Notes under the pieces: model-generated
Databases searched by the model: none
Seen by the model: the letters and a program-made list of their open reading frames with translations, nothing else
What the model was told of the DNA's origin: nothing
Translations under genes and position numbers: made by a program
Origin: an uncultured Clostridia bacterium
GTDB taxonomy: Bacteria; Bacillota; Clostridia; Peptostreptococcales; Anaerovoracaceae
Assembly (NCBI GenBank): GCA_946541285.1
Contig: CAMNJG010000111.1
Span: 1-5,498, forward strand
DNA: 5,498 nucleotides
Direction: 5' to 3'
Shown here: piece after piece, positions 1 to 5,448 of the stretch
How positions within the stretch are numbered: position 1 is the first letter of the stretch
Layout of the letters: each line of letters opens with the position of its first letter

Positions 1-735
1 GGTGATCTGGCTGCGATACTGACCAATCTGGACGAAAATGATGTGCTGTTTATCGATGAGATTCACAGACTGAACCGTTCTGTCGAAGAAGTCCTTTATT
101 CGGCGATGGAAGATTATGCGATTGACATTATTATCGGAAAGGGACCGTCGGCCCGCTCGCTGAGGCTGGATATTCCGAGATTTACGCTGATCGGCGCGAC
201 GACCCGGGCAGGCAGTCTTTCTGCTCCGCTGCGGGACCGTTTTGGCGTGATCAGTAAATTTGAACTGTATTCGACAGAAGATCTGGTGACAATCATCCGC
301 AGGTCTGCCGGGATCCTGGGCGTTGCGGCGGATGAAGACGCGCTGACCGCGATGGCACAGAGATCCAGGGGGACACCGCGTGTGGCCAACCGGATCCTGA
401 AGAGAGTCCGTGATTTTTCCCAGGTCCGTGGTGACGGATTTATCGACCTGCAGATGGCGGAGCAGACCTTCGCGTCACTGGGGATCGATGCACTGGGGCT
501 GGAAGATCTGGATCGTCAGATTCTTCATCTGCTGATTGACCGCTTTCATGGTGGCCCGGTGGGAATCGATACCATCGCGGCGGCACTGGGTGAGGAACGG
601 ATCACGATTGAGGATGTATACGAACCATACCTGATCCAGAAGGGACTGCTGAACCGCACGCAGAAGGGCCGGACCGTTTCGGACCTGGCGTACCGGCATC
701 TGGGGATTGCGCTCCCGGAAGTACAGGACCAGTGA
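1..735 (+). CDS. ruvB: Holliday junction branch migration ATPase RuvB (5'-truncated by window edge)
   Basis: RuvB is the hexameric AAA+ motor that, with RuvA, drives branch migration of Holliday junctions during recombinational repair in the cytoplasm. The frame is open from base 1, so the gene begins upstream; 244 C-terminal residues are present. From the family's usual length of about 330-340 residues, roughly 90 are missing, including Walker A. Seen in the fragment: Walker B LFIDE followed by IHRL (fragment residues 16-24), sensor 1 GATTRAG (65-71), the arginine-finger segment PLRDRFG (76-82), sensor 2 around TPRVANRILKRVRD (125-138), and the C-terminal winged-helix DNA-binding domain from about 165, with GGPVGIDTIAAALGE and EPYLIQKGLL. 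The GTG at 43 is an internal Val codon inside the conserved Walker B region, not a start. The stop is TGA 733-735. queA follows after 57 bases, the usual order in Firmicutes. Identity is secure; only the 5' end is unknown. Confidence 0.97.
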   Translation, partial: GDLAAILTNLDENDVLFIDEIHRLNRSVEEVLYSAMEDYAIDIIIGKGPSARSLRLDIPRFTLIGATTRAGSLSAPLRDRFGVISKFELYSTEDLVTIIRRSAGILGVAADEDALTAMAQRSRGTPRVANRILKRVRDFSQVRGDGFIDLQMAEQTFASLGIDALGLEDLDRQILHLLIDRFHGGPVGIDTIAAALGEERITIEDVYEPYLIQKGLLNRTQKGRTVSDLAYRHLGIALPEVQDQ

Positions 736-792
736 GTTGTTTTAAGAATACCGGGCATTTCCGGCAACAGAATTCAGAGGCGTTTTAGATAC

Positions 793-1833
793 ATGCAGGT
801 TACAGATTTTGATTATGATCTGCCGGAGGAGTTAATTGCGCAGTACCCTTCCCAGAAGAGGGACGAAGCCAGGCTCCTCGTGGTTGACAGACAGCACGAT
901 ACCATTGAGCACAGAAAATTTTATGATATTATCGATTATCTCAGACCGGGAGACTGCCTGGTAATGAACGATTCCAGAGTCATTCCGGCCAGGTTGCTCG
1001 GGCATAAAGCCGGTACCGGCGGTAAGGTGGAATTTCTTCTGACAAAGCATCTGGAAGGTGACACCTGGGAGGCGATGGTCCGGCCGGGACGGAAGCTGAA
1101 ACCGGGCGCGAAGGTTGTTTTTTGTGATACAGAAGGAAAACGCCTGACGGCAGAGATTCTTTCCTTTGGGGAGGATGGCACCCGTCATGTCGAGTTTCAT
1201 TACGACGGAACTTTCCATGACCGGCTCGAAGAAACCGGACATATTCCGCTGCCTCCGTATATCAACCGTCCTGACGAATCGCTGGACCGTCAGATGTATC
1301 AGACCGTTTACAGCCGGGAAGAAGGCTCGGTGGCAGCACCTACAGCGGGGCTGCATTTTACGGAGGAGCTTCTGGAACGGATCAGAGAAAAAGGGATCCG
1401 GACTGCGTATGTCACTCTTCATGTGGGTATAGGAACATTTAAGCCAGTCAGCTGTGACCGGATTGAAGATCATCATATGCACTATGAACAGTATGAGATC
1501 TCAGAGGAATGCGCGGAGCTGATCAATGCCACCCGCGCGGCGGGAGGCCGTGTCATTTCAGTGGGGACAACTTCCACGAGGACACTGGAGAGTGCTTCGG
1601 ATGAACAGGGGATCCTTCATGCCGGAAGCGGCGGTACGGATATTTTCATTTATCCGGGATACCGGTTCAGAATTGTGGATGCACTCATCACGAATTTTCA
1701 TCTGCCGAAATCGACACTGCTGATGCTCATTTCGGCACTTTATGACCGGGAAAAAATCCTGGATATCTATCGGACCGCCGTGGAACAGAAATATCACTTC
1801 TTTTCCTATGGAGACGCAATGCTGATTGAATGA
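793..1833 (+). CDS. queA: S-adenosylmethionine:tRNA ribosyltransferase-isomerase QueA
   Basis: QueA transfers and isomerises the ribosyl part of SAM onto preQ1-modified tRNA, giving epoxyqueuosine at the wobble position (34) of GUN-anticodon tRNAs. The 346-residue product matches the family's usual length of about 340-350. Family signatures in order: N-terminal DFDYDLPEELIAQYP (5-19), NDSRVIPARL (59-68), GHIPLPPYI (149-157), EGSVAAPTAGLHFT (177-190), HVGIGTFKPV (210-219), GTTSTRTLES (258-267), DALITNFHLPKSTLL (296-310) and the C-terminal YHFFSYGDAMLI (334-345). The ATG at 793 is chosen because the N-terminus then begins like other QueA proteins. The nearest ribosome-binding-like site is AGAGG at 776-780, 12 bases upstream, so it is rather weak and distant. 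tgt follows 47 bases after the stop, so the two queuosine enzymes are almost certainly co-transcribed. No frameshift or missing block is seen. Confidence 0.97.
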   Translation: MQVTDFDYDLPEELIAQYPSQKRDEARLLVVDRQHDTIEHRKFYDIIDYLRPGDCLVMNDSRVIPARLLGHKAGTGGKVEFLLTKHLEGDTWEAMVRPGRKLKPGAKVVFCDTEGKRLTAEILSFGEDGTRHVEFHYDGTFHDRLEETGHIPLPPYINRPDESLDRQMYQTVYSREEGSVAAPTAGLHFTEELLERIREKGIRTAYVTLHVGIGTFKPVSCDRIEDHHMHYEQYEISEECAELINATRAAGGRVISVGTTSTRTLESASDEQGILHAGSGGTDIFIYPGYRFRIVDALITNFHLPKSTLLMLISALYDREKILDIYRTAVEQKYHFFSYGDAMLIE

Positions 1834-1870
1834 AGAAAACATTGATTTCCTGTACGGGAACATCAGAATC

Positions 1871-1876
1871 AGGAAG
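1871..1876 (+). promoter_or_regulatory. Ribosome-binding site that fixes the tgt start
   Basis: AGGAAG lies 4 bases before the ATG at 1881, or 6 bases if counted from the AGGA core. The alternative in-frame ATG at 1830 overlaps the queA stop as ATGA and has no purine-rich site just upstream. This supports initiation at 1881. Confidence 0.7.
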
Positions 1877-1880
1877 AACT

Positions 1881-3023
1881 ATGGATGCAGTAACATTTAA
1901 GCTGATCAAAAAAGATAAACATACAAAAGCAAGAAGAGGACAGCTCCGGACGCCGCATGGAACAGTTGAGACACCGATTTTCATGCCGGTAGGAACGGCT
2001 GCCACCGTCAAAGCGATGAAACCGGAGGAACTGCGTGATATGGGAGCGCAGATTATCCTCTCCAATACCTATCATCTGTATCTCAGACCGGGAGCGGAAA
2101 TCGTGAGAGAAGCCGGAGGGCTTCATAAATTCATGAACTGGAACGGCCCGATCCTGACGGACAGTGGTGGTTTCCAGGTGTTCAGTCTTGGAAATATGCG
2201 GAAACTGACAGAAGAAGGTGCATCCTTCCGTTCGCATATTGACGGGTCTCCGCATATGCTGAGTCCGGAAAAATCCATTGAAGTGCAGAACGCGCTGGGC
2301 AGTGACATTATCATGGCGTTTGATGAGTGTATTCCGTATCCCGCAGAACACGATTATGTCCGGAAATCCACAGACCGGACCACCCGGTGGCTGGAACGCT
2401 GTCAGAAAGCGCATCAGAATACATCACAGCAGTCCCTGTTTGGAATCATGCAGGGAGGGATGTACGAAGATCTGCGCCGGCGGAGCGCGGCGGATATCGT
2501 TTCCCTGGATCTTCCGGGGTACGCGATCGGTGGACTGTCCGTCGGAGAACCGAGAGAGCTGATGTATCAGGTACTGGATTACAGTACGGATCTGCTTCCG
2601 GAGAATAAACCCCGCTATGTCATGGGTGTGGGCACACCGGATCATCTCTTTGAAGGCGTGGAACGCGGTGTTGACATGTTTGACTGTGTCCTTCCGACCC
2701 GGCTGGCCAGGAACGGCGCCGCCATGACTTCCACCGGACAGATTTCCATAAAAAAGGCTGAGTATGAAAGAGATTTCACGCCGCTGGACCATGAATGTGA
2801 CTGCTATACCTGCAGGAACTATTCCAGGGCATATCTGCGCCATCTGTTCAAATCCAATGAAATCATGTCGTCCATGTTGCTTTCCTACCATAATCTGTAT
2901 TTTCTGATCAATCTCATGAAAAATATCAGAAAAGCCATCGAAGAAGACCGTTTCATGGATTACAAGCGTGAGTTCTATTCAAAATACAGCGATTACAGGA
3001 CAACGCTTCTGCAGGATATCTGA
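1881..3023 (+). CDS. tgt: Queuine/preQ1 tRNA-guanine transglycosylase Tgt
   Basis: Tgt swaps guanine-34 of tRNAs with GUN anticodons for preQ1, the step just before QueA in queuosine synthesis. From ATG 1881 the protein has 380 residues, the size of typical bacterial Tgt. Visible features: TPHGTVETPIFMPVGT (24-39), the DSGGFQVFSL motif with D94 (general acid/base position), FGIMQGG (187-193) and GGLSVGE (217-223) lining the base pocket, and FDCVLPTRLARNG (267-279) with D268 as the catalytic nucleophile. The zinc site is C306, C308, C311 and H337, all present, so the TIM-barrel enzyme looks complete and active. The open frame runs back to an ATG at 1830 overlapping the queA stop, which would add 17 residues. 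I rejected that start because AGGAAG precedes 1881 and the family's conserved N-terminus begins close to MDAVTFKLIK. metA follows after 22 bases. Confidence 0.97.
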   Translation: MDAVTFKLIKKDKHTKARRGQLRTPHGTVETPIFMPVGTAATVKAMKPEELRDMGAQIILSNTYHLYLRPGAEIVREAGGLHKFMNWNGPILTDSGGFQVFSLGNMRKLTEEGASFRSHIDGSPHMLSPEKSIEVQNALGSDIIMAFDECIPYPAEHDYVRKSTDRTTRWLERCQKAHQNTSQQSLFGIMQGGMYEDLRRRSAADIVSLDLPGYAIGGLSVGEPRELMYQVLDYSTDLLPENKPRYVMGVGTPDHLFEGVERGVDMFDCVLPTRLARNGAAMTSTGQISIKKAEYERDFTPLDHECDCYTCRNYSRAYLRHLFKSNEIMSSMLLSYHNLYFLINLMKNIRKAIEEDRFMDYKREFYSKYSDYRTTLLQDI

Positions 3024-3031
3024 GGAGCGAA

Positions 3032-3038
3032 AGAGGAG
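3032..3038 (+). promoter_or_regulatory. Strong ribosome-binding site that fixes the metA start
   Basis: AGAGGAG ends 7 bases before the ATG at 3046, ideal Shine-Dalgarno spacing. It lies in the 22-base tgt-metA gap. This decides against the longer frame beginning at 2968 inside tgt. The gap is too short for a T-box or SAM riboswitch, so metA has no leader of its own here. Confidence 0.8.
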
Positions 3039-3045
3039 TATCATC

Positions 3046-3975
3046 ATGCCTATTCTGGTGCCAAAAGGTTTACCGGCATATAAAATACTGAAAGATGAAG
3101 GCGTTTTCGTTATGACCCGGCTCAGGGGTTCCCTGCAGCAGATCCGTCCGCTGAAAATTGTCGTGGTCAATCTGATGCCGACCATCGAAACCACAGAAAC
3201 GCAGCTGATCCGCCTGCTGGCAAATACACCGCTGCAGGTAGAACTCTATCTGCTGATGATGGACACGGATCAGCATATCAAGGACGCGGATAAACCGCAT
3301 ATGAATCTGTTCTATCAGTCCTATCACGCGATCCGGAATCAGAAGTTTGACGGAATGATTATTACGGGAGCACCGTTGGAAAAGCTGGATTTTTCAGAAG
3401 TGGATTACTGGGATGAATTTAAGGCGCTTCTGGATTATTCCAGAAACAATGTGTTCAGTACCATGCATATCTGCTGGGGAGCACAGGCAGCACTGAATTA
3501 CCATTATGGCATACCGAAGCATATGCTGGATGAAAAGCTGTTTGGTGTCTTTCCTCATAAAATCAAAAATAAATCTGTTTTTACGCGCGGATTTGATGAT
3601 GTATTTTACGTGCCACATTCCAGACATTCCCAGGTCTATACAGAAGATATCGAGAAGGTGGATGAACTGGTGGTTGTGGCTGAATCCGAACAGGCCGGTC
3701 CCCATATCACCATTACGAAGAACAACCGCTGGCTGTTTGTGCAGGGACACTGGGAGTATGACCGTGATACACTGCGTTCCGAATACAGCCGTGATGTGGC
3801 ACGGGGACTGGATGATGTGGCAGTGCCATATAATTATTTTATTGATGATGATCCCGATAAACCGGCCAATATGTCCTGGAGGGGACATGCCAATGTCTTC
3901 TTTACCAACTGGCTGAATTTTGTTTATCAGGGGACACCGTATGACCTGGACGAACTGGAGCATTGGGAATGGTAG
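3046..3975 (+). CDS. metA: Homoserine O-acyltransferase MetA, predicted acetyl-CoA type (homoserine O-acetyltransferase)
   Basis: MetA acylates the hydroxyl of L-homoserine, the first committed step of methionine synthesis, in the cytoplasm. The product from ATG 3046 has 309 residues, the same length as E. coli MetA, and starts MPILVP like the family. The glutamine-amidotransferase-like fold is marked by FDGMIITGAP (101-110) and the nucleophile motif CWGAQAALNYHYGIP with C143. The rest of the catalytic set is H235 and E237 in GHWEYD; the substrate-binding positions K164, S192 (PHSRH) and R249 are also present. After TGAP comes L111-E112. E112 lines up with the Glu that selects acetyl-CoA in Bacillus MetA, where E. 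coli has Gly and uses succinyl-CoA, so I infer an acetyltransferase (sometimes called MetAA). One oddity: NLMPTIETTE (42-51) lacks the Lys found near position 47 in E. coli (NLMPKKIETE). The gene sits between tgt and an rRNA methyltransferase with 22- and 10-base gaps, so it is probably translated from the operon mRNA. Confidence 0.95.
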   Translation: MPILVPKGLPAYKILKDEGVFVMTRLRGSLQQIRPLKIVVVNLMPTIETTETQLIRLLANTPLQVELYLLMMDTDQHIKDADKPHMNLFYQSYHAIRNQKFDGMIITGAPLEKLDFSEVDYWDEFKALLDYSRNNVFSTMHICWGAQAALNYHYGIPKHMLDEKLFGVFPHKIKNKSVFTRGFDDVFYVPHSRHSQVYTEDIEKVDELVVVAESEQAGPHITITKNNRWLFVQGHWEYDRDTLRSEYSRDVARGLDDVAVPYNYFIDDDPDKPANMSWRGHANVFFTNWLNFVYQGTPYDLDELEHWEW

Positions 3976-3981
3976 GTGATC
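3974..3981 (+). promoter_or_regulatory. Ribosome-binding site of the rRNA methyltransferase gene, overlapping the metA stop
   Basis: AGGTGATC matches the 3' part of the full anti-Shine-Dalgarno complement (AGGAGGTGATC). It overlaps the metA TAG (3973-3975) and precedes the ATG at 3986. The overlap suggests translational coupling of the two genes. Confidence 0.65.
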
Positions 3982-3985
3982 CATT

Positions 3986-5143
3986 ATGAATCTGTGCGCA
4001 CAGAGTGAAATCTGTGGTGGCTGTTTATATCAGGGAAAGGACTACGCGGATCAGCTGAAAATCAAGGAATCACAGGTTCTCGGGTATCTGGACGAAAAAC
4101 ATGTCCGTTATGCCTGCTATGAAGGCATCGAACCGGCGCCGGAGGTGACGGCGTACCGGAATAAGATGGAGTACACCTTCGGTGATTTTGTGAAAGACGG
4201 AGAGATGACCCTGGGACTGCACAGACGGCGCAGTTACATGTCGGTTCTCAATACAGAGGACTGTATGCTGGTGGATGAGGATTTCAATCTGATCCGGAAA
4301 AAGGTTCTGGAACACTGTAAAGAACATGGATACCGGCAGTATAACCCGAAGAGCCACAGAGGACTGCTCCGGAACCTGATCATCCGGAAGGGAGAAAGAA
4401 CGCGGGAGCTGCTTGTCGGTATCGTCACGACGACACAGGGCGAACTGGAGGAAGATGCTTTTGTCAGGATGCTCCTGGAGCTTCCGCTTCATGGAACCCT
4501 CGTGGGCATCATGCACACCCTGAATGATGGCCTGGCGGATAAAGTGACGAATGACGAAACGCGGATTCTCTATGGCCGCGATTATTATCATGAAGAAATC
4601 ATGGGCCTGAAATTCCAGGTACATCTCTTCGCGTTTTTCCAGACCAATATTTCGGCAGTGGAACGTCTGTATCGCGAGGCGCTGGACATGATCGAGGATG
4701 TCACCGCAAAGACGGTGTTTGATCTGTACTGTGGCACCGGAACGATTACACAGACGCTGGCGCTGAAAGCAAAGAAGGCTGTCGGTGTGGAAATCTCCGG
4801 GGACGCTGTGCGCTCCGCCAGGGAAAACGCGGCCCTCAACGGACTGGATAACTGTGAGTTTCTCGAAGGGGATGTGCTGAAAGTACTGGATGGGATCGGG
4901 GACAGACCGGATGTCCTGGTGCTGGATCCTCCCCGGGCCGGGATTCATTATAAAGTTCTGCCGAAACTGATGCGTTACGGCACAGAGCAGATCCTTTACA
5001 TTTCCTGCAACCCGAAGACCATGGCGCCAAACCTGGCTTATATGCAGGAATACGGCTACCGCGTCGAGCGGATCAAAGCCTATGATAATTTTCCTTTTAC
5101 GAAACACACCGAGTGCGCCGCCCTCCTCACAAAGAATACATAG
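3986..5143 (+). CDS. TRAM-less 23S rRNA (uracil-5-)-methyltransferase, RlmC/RlmD (RumA) family
   Basis: This is a SAM-dependent m5U methyltransferase of the TrmA/RlmC/RlmD family, probably acting on 23S rRNA. The 385-residue protein has the iron-sulfur ligand pattern C4-x5-C10-x2-C13 plus C93 (in NTEDCMLV), FFQTN (217-221), the SAM-binding motif DLYCGTGTI (246-254), DPPRAG (314-319), the catalytic cysteine C341 in SCNP and the general-base glutamate E377 in HTEC. Relatives of RlmD/RlmCD type usually run about 450 residues and begin with an RNA-binding TRAM domain. Here the protein starts directly at the Fe-S motif, an architecture like E. coli RlmC (375 residues). An extended Shine-Dalgarno sequence sits correctly before ATG 3986, and metA ends 10 bases upstream, so the short N-terminus is genuine and not a misplaced start. 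The sequence does not show whether it modifies U747, U1939 or both, so no gene symbol is given. Family certain, exact target open. Confidence 0.93.
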   Translation: MNLCAQSEICGGCLYQGKDYADQLKIKESQVLGYLDEKHVRYACYEGIEPAPEVTAYRNKMEYTFGDFVKDGEMTLGLHRRRSYMSVLNTEDCMLVDEDFNLIRKKVLEHCKEHGYRQYNPKSHRGLLRNLIIRKGERTRELLVGIVTTTQGELEEDAFVRMLLELPLHGTLVGIMHTLNDGLADKVTNDETRILYGRDYYHEEIMGLKFQVHLFAFFQTNISAVERLYREALDMIEDVTAKTVFDLYCGTGTITQTLALKAKKAVGVEISGDAVRSARENAALNGLDNCEFLEGDVLKVLDGIGDRPDVLVLDPPRAGIHYKVLPKLMRYGTEQILYISCNPKTMAPNLAYMQEYGYRVERIKAYDNFPFTKHTECAALLTKNT

Positions 5144-5185
5144 CTTGAAACCGTTGCAATTACTGTGTTTCAGAGGAATTCTTCT

Positions 5186-5203
5186 GATGTAGTTGATGTA
5201 GTC
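5186..5203 (+). repeat. Direct duplication of a 9-mer, GATGTAGTT/GATGTAGTC
   Basis: Two adjacent 9-base units differ only in the last base. The unit length equals that of the longer tandem array 100 bases downstream, although the sequence is unrelated. It is short enough to be chance. Confidence 0.5.
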
Positions 5204-5270
5204 GAGATTAGGGAACTGTTGAAAATTATCACGGAAAGATGAGAAAGTAGAAGTCGATACTAAAGTGTGC

Positions 5271-5305
5271 TTGTACATGGGAAATTGTCATAGATTTGTG
5301 TACAA
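5271..5305. repeat. Inverted repeat TTGTACA-N21-TGTACAA
   Basis: Perfect 7-base arms lie at 5271-5277 and 5299-5305, separated by 21 bases. Each arm contains the palindrome TGTACA, so this is also two copies of one palindromic site about 28 bases apart. No T run follows on either strand, so it does not look like an intrinsic terminator. It overlaps the 3' end of the candidate minus-strand peptide frame. An operator-like role is possible but unsupported by anything else. Confidence 0.45.
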
Positions 5306-5434
5306 CACAGACGAGCCAGATAAACAATCCAGACAATCCAGACAAGCCAGACATCCAGTACATCCCATACATCCCATACAACCCGGCTCTGTGATCTTCT
5401 GGAGACGGGGAAAATAACTTAAATTTCTATTCAT
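5288..5434 (-). CDS. Candidate small Cys-rich peptide with seven cysteines at three-residue spacing (unrecognised)
   Basis: I do not recognise a family. The frame starts at ATG 5434-5432, follows an in-frame TAA, and ends at TGA 5290-5288, giving 48 residues. AGGAAAG (5448-5442) ends 7 bases before the ATG, a credible Shine-Dalgarno site. Residues 1-18 form a Cys-free leader-like part with several basic residues. Residues 19-37 read CMGCMGCTGCLACLDCLDC, that is Cys at 19, 22, 25, 28, 31, 34 and 37, and a short Cys-free tail (38-48) follows. The core is encoded by 9-base tandem units in which the TGT codon is identical in all seven while the other two codons vary. A Cys-free leader plus regular Cys core resembles precursors of ribosomally made modified peptides or a metal-binding peptide, but no modification or export gene is visible in the window. 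The opposite strand is also open across the repeat, so chance is a serious alternative. No promoter is identified. Confidence 0.3.
   Translation of the reverse strand: MNRNLSYFPRLQKITEPGCMGCMGCTGCLACLDCLDCLSGSSVLYTNL
5309..5383. repeat. Degenerate 9-base tandem repeat (minisatellite-like)
   Basis: About eight 9-base units run without indels when phased on the minus strand: TGTATGGGA twice, TGTACTGGA, TGTCTGGCT, TGTCTGGAT twice, TGTTTATCT, then a decayed GGCTCGTCT. On the + strand this appears as AGACAATCC-like units grading into CATACATCC. There are no unique spacers, so it is not a CRISPR array. The array coincides with the Cys-rich core of the candidate minus-strand peptide frame and may be either its coding repeat or a noncoding slippage product. 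Confidence 0.8.
5382..5409. other. GC-rich imperfect hairpin
   Basis: CCCG (5382-5385) can pair with CGGG (5406-5409). After a G-A mismatch, CTC (5387-5389) pairs with GAG (5402-5404), and two further G-T pairs close an 8-base loop. On the + strand it is followed by GAAAATAACTTAAATTTC, A-rich first and T-rich only later, so it is a poor intrinsic terminator. It is nonetheless the best hairpin between the operon end and the window edge. On the minus strand it would lie within the leader part of the candidate peptide frame. Confidence 0.3.
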
Positions 5435-5441
5435 TTATTTA

Positions 5442-5448
5442 CTTTCCT
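5442..5448 (-). promoter_or_regulatory. Possible ribosome-binding site for the minus-strand Cys-rich frame
   Basis: Read on the minus strand this is AGGAAAG, ending 7 bases before the ATG at 5434. It is the main reason to prefer the minus-strand frame over the competing + strand frame at 5277-5417, which has no comparable site. A purine heptamer in A+T-rich DNA can also occur by chance. Confidence 0.35.

Noticed and set aside
736..792. Terminator or promoter between ruvB and queA
   Set aside because: The only fold is a 4-base CCGG/CCGG stem without a T run, and no convincing -35/-10 pair is seen. Read-through from ruvB to queA is the simplest view.
832..1482. Minus-strand open frame of 216 residues inside queA
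   Set aside because: It is antisense to conserved queA motifs, resembles no protein family, and is explained by codon bias of the + strand gene.
2968..3045. 26-residue N-terminal extension of MetA
   Set aside because: It overlaps the tgt coding sequence, lacks a ribosome-binding site, and would make the protein longer than the family. AGAGGAG precedes ATG 3046 at ideal spacing and MPI is the usual N-terminus.
5146..5172. TGAAAC/GTTTCA stem just after the last operon gene as an intrinsic terminator
   Set aside because: It has only six mostly A-T pairs around a 15-base loop and no T run follows.
5174..5187. Near-palindrome AGAGGAATTCTTCT as a regulatory site
   Set aside because: It has an EcoRI-type centre with one mismatch, short arms and no loop, and no second copy is seen. 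It is within chance expectation for A+T-rich DNA.
4070..5278. Long minus-strand open frame of about 402 residues antisense to the rRNA methyltransferase gene
   Set aside because: Almost all of it is the shadow of a clearly functional + strand gene. The translation shows no recognisable motif, and the part outside the gene (about 45 residues) has no clear ribosome-binding site.
5309..5383. CRISPR array
   Set aside because: Units are 9 bases long and directly adjacent, with no unique spacers and no cas genes in the window.
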